This document shows, one piece after another, positions 1 through 8,054 of a stretch of 64,000 nucleotides of DNA. The stretch is from Streptomyces barkulensis. Lineage in GTDB: Bacteria > Actinomycetota > Actinomycetes > Streptomycetales > Streptomycetaceae. Position numbers and translations under genes: made by a program. Location of the stretch: the NCBI RefSeq assembly GCF_002843305.1, contig NZ_PGSG01000105.1, positions 1 through 64,000 on the forward strand, read 5' to 3'. The notes beneath the pieces are model-generated. The model did not search any database. It worked only from the letters and a program-made list of their open reading frames with translations, and was not told the origin of the DNA. Numbering within the stretch: position 1 is the stretch's first letter; each line of letters begins with the position of its first letter.

Positions 1-1191
1 TTCGGCACGATCCTGGGCGCGGTCAACTTCATCACCACGATCATCTGCATGCGCGCGCCGGGCATGACGATGTTCCGGATGCCGATCTTCACCTGGAACG
101 TGCTGCTGACCAGCGTGCTCATCCTGCTGGCCTTCCCGCCGCTGGCGGCGGCGCTGTTCGCCCTGGAGTCGGACCGGGTGTTCCAGTCGCACATCTTCGA
201 CCCGTCCAACGGCGGCGCGCTGCTGTGGCAGCACCTGTTCTGGTTCTTCGGCCATCCGGAGGTCTACATCATCGCGCTGCCGTTCTTCGGCATCGTCTCC
301 GAGGTCATCCCGGTCTTCAGCCGCAAGCCGATCTTCGGCTACATCGGCCTGATCGGCGCCACCATCGCCATCACCGGTCTGTCGATCACCGTGTGGGCGC
401 ACCACATGTTCGCCACCGGCGGTGTGCTGCTGCCGTTCTTCTCCTTCATGTCGTTCCTGATCGCGGTGCCCACCGGCGTGAAGTTCTTCAACTGGATCGG
501 CACGATGTGGAAGGGCTCGCTGAGCTTCGAGACGCCGATGCTGTGGACGGTCGGCTTCCTGGTCACCTTCCTCTTCGGCGGTCTGACCGGTGTCCTGCTG
601 GCCTCCCCGCCGCTGGACTGGCATGTGACCGACTCCTACTTCGTGGTGGCGCACTTCCACTACGTGGTCTTCGGCACGGTCGTCTTCGCGATGTTCGCCG
701 GCTTCCACTTCTGGTGGCCGAAGTTCACCGGGAAGATGCTCGACGAGCGGCTCGGCAAGATCACCTTCTGGACGCTGTTCATCGGCTTCCACGGCACCTT
801 CCTGGTCCAGCACTGGCTGGGCGCCGAGGGCATGCCGCGCCGGTACTCCGACTACCTGGCGGCCGACGGCTACACCGCGCTGAACACCTTCTCGACGATC
901 AGCTCGTTCCTGCTGGGCATGTCGATCCTGCCGTTCTTCTACAACGTCTGGAAGACGGCGAAGTACGCGCCGAAGGTCACCGTGGACGACCCGTGGGGCT
1001 ACGGCCGCTCGCTGGAGTGGGCGACCTCCTGCCCGCCGCCGCGGCACAACTTCGTCTCCCTGCCGCGGATCCGCTCCGAGTCCCCGGCGTTCGACCTGCA
1101 CCACCCGGAGATCGCGGCCCTCGACCAGCTCGAGAACACCGGGGGTCCCGAGGGCCCGGCCCTCTCCGGTGCCAAGGAGGCCGGCAAGTGA
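1..1191 (+). CDS. ctaD: Cytochrome c oxidase subunit I (5' truncated by window edge)
   Basis: Catalytic subunit of the aa3-type haem-copper oxidase in the cytoplasmic membrane; it reduces O2 and pumps protons. The frame is open from base 1, so the N-terminus (roughly 170-180 residues of the usual ~570) lies outside the window. The 396 residues present carry the CuB ligand/cross-linked tyrosine motif HPEVY (near residue 85), the CuB histidine pair in AHHMF (near 134) and the haem a/a3 ligands in HFHYV (near 219). Multiple hydrophobic helices surround these. The stop overlaps the ctaF start by 4 nt (GTGA), so translation of the two is likely coupled. With ctaE and qcrCAB downstream it forms the actinobacterial bc1-aa3 supercomplex. 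Identification is secure. Confidence 0.97.
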   Translation, partial: FGTILGAVNFITTIICMRAPGMTMFRMPIFTWNVLLTSVLILLAFPPLAAALFALESDRVFQSHIFDPSNGGALLWQHLFWFFGHPEVYIIALPFFGIVSEVIPVFSRKPIFGYIGLIGATIAITGLSITVWAHHMFATGGVLLPFFSFMSFLIAVPTGVKFFNWIGTMWKGSLSFETPMLWTVGFLVTFLFGGLTGVLLASPPLDWHVTDSYFVVAHFHYVVFGTVVFAMFAGFHFWWPKFTGKMLDERLGKITFWTLFIGFHGTFLVQHWLGAEGMPRRYSDYLAADGYTALNTFSTISSFLLGMSILPFFYNVWKTAKYAPKVTVDDPWGYGRSLEWATSCPPPRHNFVSLPRIRSESPAFDLHHPEIAALDQLENTGGPEGPALSGAKEAGK

Positions 1192-1586
1192 AGATCCAGG
1201 GACGCATGTTCATCTGGCTGTCGGTCTTCATCCTGGCCGTCGCCGTCATCTACGGCTTCTGGGCCAAGGAGCCGGTCGGCACCACCGCGCTCTTCATGGC
1301 CTTCGGCCTGTCGATCATGGTCGGCTACTACCTGGCCTTCACCGCCCGGCGGGTGGACACCGGGGCGCAGGACAACAAGGACGCGGACGTCGCCGACGAC
1401 GCCGGCGAACTGGGTTTCTTCAGCCCGCACAGCTGGCAGCCGCTCGTCCTGGCCGTGGGCGGGGCGTTCGCCTTCCTCGGCGTGGCCATCGGCTGGTGGC
1501 TGGTCTACATCTCCGCGCCGCTGCTGGTCATCGGTCTGTTCGGCTGGGTCCTCGAGTACTACCACGGCGAGAACCAGAACCAGTGA
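1188..1586 (+). CDS. ctaF: Cytochrome c oxidase subunit IV, actinobacterial type
   Basis: Small integral membrane subunit of the actinobacterial aa3 oxidase, 132 aa. The GTG start lies inside the ctaD stop (GTGA), with AAGGAGG 8-14 nt upstream inside ctaD. Four hydrophobic segments are visible (about residues 5-22, 32-48, 83-103 and 104-122), with a charged loop between the second and third. It is co-transcribed with ctaD and followed by a strong hairpin terminator. Size and position match the actinobacterial subunit IV family, which is unrelated in sequence to proteobacterial CoxD. Confidence 0.93.
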   Translation: MKIQGRMFIWLSVFILAVAVIYGFWAKEPVGTTALFMAFGLSIMVGYYLAFTARRVDTGAQDNKDADVADDAGELGFFSPHSWQPLVLAVGGAFAFLGVAIGWWLVYISAPLLVIGLFGWVLEYYHGENQNQ

Positions 1587-1621
1587 ACCGGTAGGGAACC
1601 AGTAGCCCTACCCCCTTACGC

Positions 1622-1658
1622 ACGGGTCATCTCCGGACACACTCCGGAGATGACCCGT
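1622..1658 (+). terminator. Terminator after ctaDF
   Basis: A perfect 16-bp inverted repeat (ACGGGTCATCTCCGGA and its complement) with a 5-nt loop sits 36 nt after the ctaF stop. There is no U-tract, as is common in Streptomyces. Confidence 0.85.
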
Positions 1659-1696
1659 TCGTACGTATCCGGCTCGTCCGTTCCGAGCAGCGTTCC

Positions 1697-1702
1697 TACC
1701 GT
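1697..1702 (+). promoter_or_regulatory. -10 box of a leaderless promoter (L,D-transpeptidase)
   Basis: TACCGT ends 6 nt before the ATG at 1709, so the transcript is predicted to start at or next to the start codon. No Shine-Dalgarno sequence is present. Confidence 0.55.
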
Positions 1703-1708
1703 GGCAGC

Positions 1709-2902
1709 ATGAGTCGTGGATCACGCAGGACGGCAATGATCTGCTTCCTGATGCTCGCGCCGCTCGCGGTGGGACCCACCGCATGCAGCAGTGGTGAGCG
1801 GCCTCAGGACGCGGCCCCCTACGACGCCACCGCGCACGTCTCGCTGAACACCGGCGGGAAAGGCCGTGCCGCGGACCCGGACCAGCCCCTGGAGATCACC
1901 GCCCGCGACGGCAACCGCATCACGGACGTCCGCGCGGTCGACACGGCGGGCCGCCGCCTGGAGGGCGCGCTGACCGCCGACGGCTCCCGCTGGCGCAGCG
2001 ACACCCCGCTGGCCGGCGCCATGCGCTACACCGTCGTCGTCAGCACCGAGCGCGGCGACGGCTCCCCGGGCCGCCGCACCGCCGAGGTCACCACCCGGCA
2101 GGCGACCGGCGGCAGGAGGCTGGACGTGGACCTCGGGCCGGACAGCGGCACCTACGGTGTCGGCCAGCCCATCACCGCCGAACTCAGCCGGCCGGTCAGG
2201 GACGTCCGGCAGCGCGCGATCGTGGAACGCGCGCTGACGGTGGAGTCCTCGCCCGCCGTGGAGGGTTCCTGGCGCTGGATGGACGACCACACGCTCCACT
2301 ACCGCCCGCGCTCCTACTGGCCCGCGCACGCCACCGTCGAGGTGCGCGGCAGCCTGGAGGGCGTGTGGATCAGGGACGGGCTGCGCGGCGGGAAGGCGGA
2401 GCCGGTGCGCATCCGGACCGGCGACCGCGTCGAGGCCGTCGTCGACATCGACGAGACGGAGATGACCGTCCGGAAGAACGGCGAGGCCGTCCGGACCGTC
2501 CCGGTCACCACCGGCAAGCCGGGGTTCCGCACCCGCGAGGGCGTCAAGGTGGTGCTCGGCCGGCAGGCCGCCGTACGCATGACCGGCACCAGCATCGGCA
2601 TCCCGGCGGGCAGCGCCGAGTCCTACGACCTGAACGTCCAGTGGGCCGTGCGGCTCACCGACAGCGGCGAGTTCGTCCACGCCGCACCCTGGTCGGCGGC
2701 GCACCACGGCAGGGAGAACGTCAGCCACGGCTGCACGGGTATGAGCATCGAGAACGCCCGCTGGTTCTTCGACAACGTCCGCCAGGGCGACATCGTCCGG
2801 CACGTGGGAGGAGACGGGCCGAGGATGCCGGCCTTCGGCAACGGCCTCGGCGACTGGAACCTCTCCTGGGACCAGTGGCGCGAGGGCAGCGCCCTGAGTT
2901 GA
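1709..2902 (+). CDS. L,D-transpeptidase lipoprotein (Ig-like + YkuD domain)
   Basis: Predicted cell-envelope enzyme that makes 3->3 peptidoglycan cross-links, 397 aa. The N-terminus has basic residues, a hydrophobic stretch and a Cys in a PTAC context near residue 26, a weak lipobox suggesting lipid anchoring. Residues ~40-245 look like the Ig-like domains of mycobacterial Ldt enzymes. The C-terminal YkuD domain contains the catalytic motif SHGCTGM with Cys342 and His340, the actinobacterial variant of SHGCxR. The ATG at 1709 follows a -10 box at leaderless spacing. It is a single-gene unit between two strong terminators. A Ser/Gly-rich spacer is absent. Family assignment is firm; the lipoprotein call is moderate. 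Confidence 0.9.
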   Translation: MSRGSRRTAMICFLMLAPLAVGPTACSSGERPQDAAPYDATAHVSLNTGGKGRAADPDQPLEITARDGNRITDVRAVDTAGRRLEGALTADGSRWRSDTPLAGAMRYTVVVSTERGDGSPGRRTAEVTTRQATGGRRLDVDLGPDSGTYGVGQPITAELSRPVRDVRQRAIVERALTVESSPAVEGSWRWMDDHTLHYRPRSYWPAHATVEVRGSLEGVWIRDGLRGGKAEPVRIRTGDRVEAVVDIDETEMTVRKNGEAVRTVPVTTGKPGFRTREGVKVVLGRQAAVRMTGTSIGIPAGSAESYDLNVQWAVRLTDSGEFVHAAPWSAAHHGRENVSHGCTGMSIENARWFFDNVRQGDIVRHVGGDGPRMPAFGNGLGDWNLSWDQWREGSALS

Positions 2903-2949
2903 CCGGCCGGGAGGACCCGGAAGGAGCAGAGCTCACTCGAAAGAGGTAA

Positions 2950-2986
2950 GGGCCGCTGCCGGCACCTCGGGTGCCGGCAGCGGCCC
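2950..2986. terminator. Bidirectional terminator between convergent genes
   Basis: Perfect 17-bp stem (GGGCCGCTGCCGGCACC and complement) with a 3-nt loop, between the L,D-transpeptidase gene and the convergent receiver-like gene. Confidence 0.85.
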
Positions 2987-3005
2987 TTCGCCCGCGGGCG
3001 TACTC

Positions 3006-3407
3006 TCAGGCGGCCGCGTGCGCGTCGCGGCGCAGCAGTCCGGCCAGGGCGTCGGCCAGGAGCACCGGGTCCACCGGGTGCGGAACGGCTGCCTCCGCCC
3101 GGCTCCAGGTCGCCAGCCAGGCGTCCTGCGGGCGGCCGATCAGCAGCAGGACGGGCGGGCAGTCGAAGATCTCGTCCTTGATCTGGCGGCACACGCCCAT
3201 CCCGCCGGCGGGCACCGCCTCGCCGTCCAGGACGCAGACGTCGATGCCGCCCTCCTCCAGGGCCGTGAGCACGGCGGGAAGCGTGGCGCACTCCACGTAC
3301 TCGACCCGCGGCACGTCGGCGGCCGGTCGGCGCCCGGCGGCCAGCCGCACCTGCTCGCGGGTGTTGGCGTCGTCGCTGTAGACCAGCACCGTGGCGGTCG
3401 GCTGCAT
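3006..3407 (-). CDS. Stand-alone receiver-like protein
   Basis: 133 aa, about the size of one response-regulator receiver domain with no output domain. The N-terminal strand is followed by an acidic pair (SDDA, residues 11-14), and VCVLDGEA holds a candidate phospho-acceptor Asp near residue 57. The conserved Lys-Pro of true receivers near the C-terminus seems replaced by a PHPVDP stretch, so phosphorylation is uncertain. The ATG at 3407 was preferred to longer forms because GGAGGA lies 3-8 nt upstream. It is transcribed against the respiratory genes. Similar orphan receivers occur at this position in streptomycetes; the function is unknown to me. Confidence 0.75.
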   Translation of the reverse strand: MQPTATVLVYSDDANTREQVRLAAGRRPAADVPRVEYVECATLPAVLTALEEGGIDVCVLDGEAVPAGGMGVCRQIKDEIFDCPPVLLLIGRPQDAWLATWSRAEAAVPHPVDPVLLADALAGLLRRDAHAAA

Positions 3408-3650
3408 GGTTCCTCCGTGTCCTCGGGGACGCCCGCCAAGGGCGTCTCGGGGTGTCTCGGGGTGGCTCAGAGGTCCACGGGCCCGTGGAGCCACGGACCT
3501 GTGGGCCGCGTATGCCGTCGTTGGCGGATGCTACTCCGTCCCGGCCCGTCGCGTCAGGGATCCGGAAGGCCCGGGGATGGGCCGTCTGAGCAGGACATGG
3601 GCGGTTGACACACCGAACAGGACCCCCCGAGGTGAGGGCCGGATAAGCGA

Positions 3651-3665
3651 CCGACATAATGTCGG
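3651..3665. promoter_or_regulatory. Inverted repeat at the ctaE start
   Basis: CCGACAT-A-ATGTCGG, a perfect 7-bp inverted repeat with a 1-nt centre, ends 1 nt before the GTG start of ctaE at 3667. It also contains -10-like words (CATAAT, TAATGT). It could be an operator or a promoter element; no regulator is identified. Confidence 0.4.
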
Positions 3666-3666
3666 C

Positions 3667-4275
3667 GTGGCGACAGCAACAGCAGTAGATACCGGGCACG
3701 CGCACCCGTCGGTCAACAGGCCGAACCTCACCAGCGTCGGGACCATCATCTGGTTGAGTTCCGAGCTGATGTTCTTCGCGGCCCTCTTCGCGATGTACTT
3801 CACCCTCCGGTCGGTGACGGGAGCCGAATACTGGACGGAACGGGCGGACATCCTGAACCTCCCGTTCGCGGCGACGAACACCACGATTCTGGTGCTCTCC
3901 TCCCTGACCTGCCAGCTCGGCGTCTTCGCGGCCGAGCGCGGTGACGTGAAGAGGCTGCGCCTGTGGTTCGTGATCACGTTCATCATGGGTGCGATCTTCA
4001 TCGGCGGCCAGGTCTTCGAGTACACCGAGCTGGTCCACGAGGGCGTCTCCATCTCCTCGGGGCCGTACGGGTCGGCGTTCTACCTGACCACCGGCTTCCA
4101 CGGCCTCCATGTGACGGGCGGCCTGATCGCCTTCCTGTTCGTCCTCGGCAGGACGTACATGGCACGGCGCTTCACGCACCACCAGGCCACCGCGGCCATC
4201 GTGGTGTCCTATTACTGGCACTTCGTCGATGTCGTCTGGATCGGCCTCTTCGCCACCATCTACCTGATCAAGTGA
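3667..4275 (+). CDS. ctaE: Cytochrome c oxidase subunit III
   Basis: Integral membrane subunit III of the aa3 oxidase, 202 aa, with five hydrophobic helices and the typical stretches SSELMFFAALFAMYF near the N-terminus and WHFVDVVWIGLFATIY at the C-terminus. The actinobacterial form is short (about 200 residues against ~260 elsewhere), as seen here. The GTG at 3667 is chosen because the conserved sequence begins right after it; the nearby ATG at 3659 is out of frame. It lies 55 nt upstream of qcrC and is likely co-transcribed with qcrCAB, fitting the bc1-aa3 supercomplex. Confidence 0.95.
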   Translation: MATATAVDTGHAHPSVNRPNLTSVGTIIWLSSELMFFAALFAMYFTLRSVTGAEYWTERADILNLPFAATNTTILVLSSLTCQLGVFAAERGDVKRLRLWFVITFIMGAIFIGGQVFEYTELVHEGVSISSGPYGSAFYLTTGFHGLHVTGGLIAFLFVLGRTYMARRFTHHQATAAIVVSYYWHFVDVVWIGLFATIYLIK

Positions 4276-4280
4276 TCAGG
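4263..4280. repeat. Palindrome over the ctaE stop codon
   Basis: CCTGATCA-AG-TGATCAGG is a perfect 8-bp inverted repeat with a 2-nt centre that includes the ctaE stop. The centre is too short for a stable RNA hairpin without opening inner pairs, so a protein-binding site is as likely as an RNA element. Confidence 0.45.
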
Positions 4281-4330
4281 CAGTACAGCCAGAAGCATCG
4301 ACGCAGAAGATCCTGACACCGGGGTAATCC

Positions 4331-5149
4331 GTGAAAAAGCTCTCCGCACGACGGCGCCATCCGCTGGCGGCGCTCGTCGTCCTACTCTTCGCGCTGGCGG
4401 CCACCGGGGGGCTGTACGCCGCGTTCGCCCCCGCGGACGAGGCGAAGGCCGACACATCGGCCGCGTCCTCGCAGTCTCTCGCCATCGAGGAGGGCGAGAA
4501 GCTCTACGCCACCGGCTGCTCCAGTTGCCACGGAACCGGTGGCCAGGGCACGAGTGACGGTCCCAGCCTCGTGGGCGTCGGCGCCGCGGCCGTGGACTTC
4601 CAGGTGGGCACCGGCCGCATGCCGGCCCAGTCCCCGGGCGCTCAGGCGCCCAAGAAGCCGCAGGTCTACACGCAGGCGCAGATCGACCAGCTCGCGGCGT
4701 ACGTCGCCTCGCTGGGCCCCGGTCCGAGCATCCCGACCGAGGAGCAGTACGACCCCGCGGGCGCGGACAGCGCCGCGGGCGGCGAACTGTTCCGCACCAA
4801 CTGCGCGCAGTGCCACAACTTCACCGGTGAGGGCGGCGCCCTCACCAACGGCAAGTACGCTCCCTCGCTCGACGGTGTCTCCGACAAGCACATCTACGAG
4901 GCGATGCTGACCGGCCCGCAGAACATGCCCGTCTTCCCCGACTCGGTGCTGCCGGAGAAGGAGAAGAGGGAGATCATCGCCTACGTCAACGACGTCCAGG
5001 GCGAGGACGAGAAGTCCCCCGGCGGCTTCAAGCTGGGCGGTTTCGGCCCGGTCGCCGAAGGCATGTTCGCGTGGACGATCGTCCTCGCTCTTCTGATCGG
5101 CGTCGCCGTGTGGGTCGCGGCGCGTACCGCCAAGGCCAGGAAGTCATGA
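4331..5149 (+). CDS. qcrC: Di-haem cytochrome c subunit of the bc1 complex
   Basis: Fused di-haem cytochrome c of the actinobacterial cytochrome bcc complex, 272 aa; it passes electrons from the Rieske centre directly to the aa3 oxidase. There is an N-terminal membrane anchor (about residues 12-33), two c-type haem sites CSSCH (Cys63, Cys66, His67) and CAQCH (Cys158, Cys161, His162), and a C-terminal membrane helix (about 243-265). Two haem motifs in one polypeptide are diagnostic for this family. The GTG at 4331 gives a normal-length protein, though the upstream RBS is weak. The stop overlaps the qcrA start (ATGA). Confidence 0.97.
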   Translation: MKKLSARRRHPLAALVVLLFALAATGGLYAAFAPADEAKADTSAASSQSLAIEEGEKLYATGCSSCHGTGGQGTSDGPSLVGVGAAAVDFQVGTGRMPAQSPGAQAPKKPQVYTQAQIDQLAAYVASLGPGPSIPTEEQYDPAGADSAAGGELFRTNCAQCHNFTGEGGALTNGKYAPSLDGVSDKHIYEAMLTGPQNMPVFPDSVLPEKEKREIIAYVNDVQGEDEKSPGGFKLGGFGPVAEGMFAWTIVLALLIGVAVWVAARTAKARKS

Positions 5150-6210
5150 GTAGCCACACCGGATCCCACGACGTGCCAGACGAGAACCTGCCGGCGGGGC
5201 GCGAGGGCGCCCACGGCGAGGCGGCCAGGGCACAGAACCCGTTCGCCGACCCCGGGCTGCCGCCCCACGAGCCGCGTGTCCAGGACATCGACGAGCGGGC
5301 CGCCAAGCGTTCCGAGCGCACCGTCGCCCTGCTGTTCACGGTCTCGATCCTGGCCACCATCGGCTTCATCGCCTCCTATGTGATCTTCCCGATCGACCAG
5401 TACGTCTTCATCTGGCCGCTCGGTGAGATCAGCGCCCTGAACTTCTCGCTGGGCATGACGCTGGGCATCGCCCTGTTCTGCATCGGCGCCGGCGCGGTCC
5501 ACTGGGCCCGCACGCTGATGTCGGACCACGAGCTGATCGGCGAGCGCCACCCGATCGAGGCGGACGAGCCGACCCGTACGCAGGTCCTGGCCGACTTCGC
5601 CCAGGGCGCCAAGGAGTCGCAGCTCGGCCGCCGCAAGCTGATCCGCAACACCATGTTCGGCGCGCTGGCCGTGGTGCCGCTGTCCGGCGTGGTGCTGCTG
5701 CGCGACCTCGGTCCGCTGCCCGAGGACAAGCTGCGCCACACCGCCTGGGAGAGGGGCAAGCTGCTCGTCAACCAGAACACCGACGAGCCGCTGCGTCCCG
5801 AGGACATCACCGTCGGCTCCCTGGTCTTCGCCAAGCCCGAGGGCCTGGAGGAGGGCACCCACGAGTTCATGGCGGAGATCGCCAAGGCCGCGGTGATGCT
5901 GGTGCGCCTGGAGCCGGAGGACATCAAGGACAAGCAGGAGCTGGACTGGTCCCACGAGGGCATCGTGGCCTACTCCAGGATCTGCACCCACGTCGGCTGC
6001 CCGGTCACTCTGTACGAACAGCAGACCCACCACGTGCTGTGCCCGTGCCACCAGTCGACGTTCGACCTGGCCGACGGCGCGCGTGTGATCTTCGGTCCGG
6101 CCGGCCACCCCCTGCCGCAGCTGCGGATCAGTGTCAACGAAGACGGCTACCTCGAGGCGCAGGGCGACTTCGCGGAGCCCGTCGGCCCGAGCTTCTGGGA
6201 GCGCGGATGA
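5146..6210 (+). CDS. qcrA: Ubiquinol/menaquinol-cytochrome c reductase Rieske subunit
   Basis: Rieske [2Fe-2S] subunit of the bcc complex, 354 aa. Actinobacterial QcrA has three N-terminal membrane helices, visible here at about residues 62-82, 98-120 and 168-188, instead of the single helix of proteobacterial Rieske proteins. The cluster ligands are in CTHVGC (Cys280, His282) and CPCHQS (Cys299, His302), with Cys285 and Cys301 as the disulfide pair. The ATG at 5146 overlaps the qcrC stop (ATGA) and the gene's stop overlaps the qcrB start the same way, indicating translational coupling across qcrCAB. Confidence 0.97.
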   Translation: MSSHTGSHDVPDENLPAGREGAHGEAARAQNPFADPGLPPHEPRVQDIDERAAKRSERTVALLFTVSILATIGFIASYVIFPIDQYVFIWPLGEISALNFSLGMTLGIALFCIGAGAVHWARTLMSDHELIGERHPIEADEPTRTQVLADFAQGAKESQLGRRKLIRNTMFGALAVVPLSGVVLLRDLGPLPEDKLRHTAWERGKLLVNQNTDEPLRPEDITVGSLVFAKPEGLEEGTHEFMAEIAKAAVMLVRLEPEDIKDKQELDWSHEGIVAYSRICTHVGCPVTLYEQQTHHVLCPCHQSTFDLADGARVIFGPAGHPLPQLRISVNEDGYLEAQGDFAEPVGPSFWERG

Positions 6211-7850
6211 GTACTGCAGGCGACGCCCCGAAGCGCCGGGGCAAGGCGCCCGCCGGCGAGCGGGTCGCGGACTGGGCCGACGGCCGGCTGGGCATCTACA
6301 GCCTGGCCAAGGCCAACATGCGGAAGATCTTCCCGGACCACTGGTCCTTCATGCTCGGAGAGGTCTGCCTCTACAGCTTCATCATCATCATCCTGACCGG
6401 TGTCTACCTGACGCTGTTCTTCAACCCGAGCATGGGCGAGGTGGTCTACCACGGCTCCTACGTGCCCATGCAGGGTGTCCACATGTCGCAGGCGTACGCC
6501 TCGACCCTGGACATCAGCTTCGACGTCCGCGGCGGTCTGCTCATGCGGCAGATCCACCACTGGGCCGCGCTGGTGTTCCTGGTGGGCATGTTCGTCCACA
6601 TGATGCGCGTCTTCTTCACCGGCGCGTTCCGCAAGCCGCGCGAGATCAACTGGCTGTTCGGCTTCCTGCTGCTGGTGCTGGGCATGTTCACCGGCTTCAC
6701 CGGCTACTCCCTGCCGGACGACCTGCTCTCGGGCACCGGTGTCCGGTTCATGGAGGGCGCGGTCCTGTCCGTGCCGGTGGTCGGCACCTACATCGCCTTC
6801 TTCCTCTTCGGCGGTGAGTTCCCGGGAACGGACATCATCCCGCGGTTCTTCGTGGCCCACGTCCTGCTGCTGCCCGGCATCATGCTGGGCCTGGTGGTGG
6901 CCCACCTGATCCTGGTCTTCTACCACAAGCACACCCAGTTCGCCGGTCCCGGACGGACCGAGAAGAACGTCGTCGGCATGCCGCTGCTGCCGGTCTACAT
7001 GGCCAAGGCCGGAGGCTTCTTCTTCCTGGTCTTCGGTGTCATCTCGGTCATCGCCGCGACGTTCACCATCAACCCGATCTGGGTGCTGGGCCCGTACCGG
7101 CCGGACCAGGTGTCCACCAACGCGCAGCCCGACTGGTACATGGGCTTCTCCGAGGGGCTGATCCGCGCGATGCCCGCGTGGGAGATGGTGCTGCCCGGCG
7201 GCTACACCCTCAACCTGGGCGTGGCCCTCCCGCTGGTGGTCATCTTCCCGCTGGTCCTCACCTCGATCGCGGTGTACCCGTTCATCGAGTCCTGGATCAC
7301 CGGCGACAAGCGCGAGCACCACATCCTGGACCGCCCGCGCAACGCCCCGACGCGCACCGCGTTCGGCGCGGCCTGGATCGGCGTGTACTTCCTGCTGCTG
7401 GTCGGTGGCGGCAACGACCTGTGGGCGACCCACTTCAACCTGTCGATCAACGCCATCACCTGGTTCGTCCGGATCGGCTTCTTCGTGGTCCCCGTGGTCG
7501 TCTTCATCGTCACCAAGCGGATCTGCCTGGGTCTGCAGCGGCGCGACCGCGAGAAGGTGCTGCACGGGCGCGAGAGCGGCATCATCAAGCGGCTGCCGCA
7601 CGGTGAGTTCGTCGAGGTGCACGAGCCGCTCTCCCGGGAGCAGCTGCACACCCTCACCGCGCACGAGCAGTACGAGCCGCTGGAGATCGGTCCGGAGACG
7701 GACGAGAACGGCGTGCGGCGCAAGATCGGTCCCGTCCAGAAGCTCCGGGCCAGGCTCAGCCGGGGCTACTACGGGGAGGGAAGCCAGATCCCCAAGCCGA
7801 CCGCGGAGGAGTTCAAGGAGCTCACCAGCGGCCACAGCCACGGCCACTGA
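6207..7850 (+). CDS. qcrB: Cytochrome b subunit of the bc1 complex
   Basis: Membrane cytochrome b, 547 aa, carrying the low- and high-potential b haems and both quinone sites of the bcc complex. The N-terminal half shows the four-helix bundle with paired histidines (for example HHWAALVFLVGMFVH and the FVAHVLLLPG region), followed by the Qo-site region and later helices. The hydrophilic C-terminal extension of ~110 residues, ending in a His-rich tail (GHSHGH), is typical of actinobacterial QcrB. The ATG at 6207 overlaps the qcrA stop. A strong hairpin follows, closing the operon. Confidence 0.97.
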   Translation: MSTAGDAPKRRGKAPAGERVADWADGRLGIYSLAKANMRKIFPDHWSFMLGEVCLYSFIIIILTGVYLTLFFNPSMGEVVYHGSYVPMQGVHMSQAYASTLDISFDVRGGLLMRQIHHWAALVFLVGMFVHMMRVFFTGAFRKPREINWLFGFLLLVLGMFTGFTGYSLPDDLLSGTGVRFMEGAVLSVPVVGTYIAFFLFGGEFPGTDIIPRFFVAHVLLLPGIMLGLVVAHLILVFYHKHTQFAGPGRTEKNVVGMPLLPVYMAKAGGFFFLVFGVISVIAATFTINPIWVLGPYRPDQVSTNAQPDWYMGFSEGLIRAMPAWEMVLPGGYTLNLGVALPLVVIFPLVLTSIAVYPFIESWITGDKREHHILDRPRNAPTRTAFGAAWIGVYFLLLVGGGNDLWATHFNLSINAITWFVRIGFFVVPVVVFIVTKRICLGLQRRDREKVLHGRESGIIKRLPHGEFVEVHEPLSREQLHTLTAHEQYEPLEIGPETDENGVRRKIGPVQKLRARLSRGYYGEGSQIPKPTAEEFKELTSGHSHGH

Positions 7851-7891
7851 TCCACGGCCGCCGAGTCCGGTACAGGGTGTCGCCACACCCC

Positions 7892-7925
7892 GGGCCCCGG
7901 TCCTCCTGAGGGAGGGCCGGGGCCC
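7892..7925 (+). terminator. Terminator after qcrCAB
   Basis: A 15-bp stem with one G-U pair and a TGAG loop, 41 nt after the qcrB stop. Confidence 0.8.
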
Positions 7926-8054
7926 TCGGCGTTCCCGGGAGCTGTCCGGACTGCGGGCAGCGTCCGTGGACGCCGCGGCGCGCCGTTAGGCTGGCCGCGG
8001 GCCGCCGAGCCGATCCGGCCGCCTTCGCATCCGACCACGCCAGGAGTGATTCCC

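Noticed and set aside
3605..3610. TTGACA as the -35 box of ctaE
   Set aside because: No TANNNT at 16-19 nt downstream; the nearest candidate -10 is about 45 nt away.
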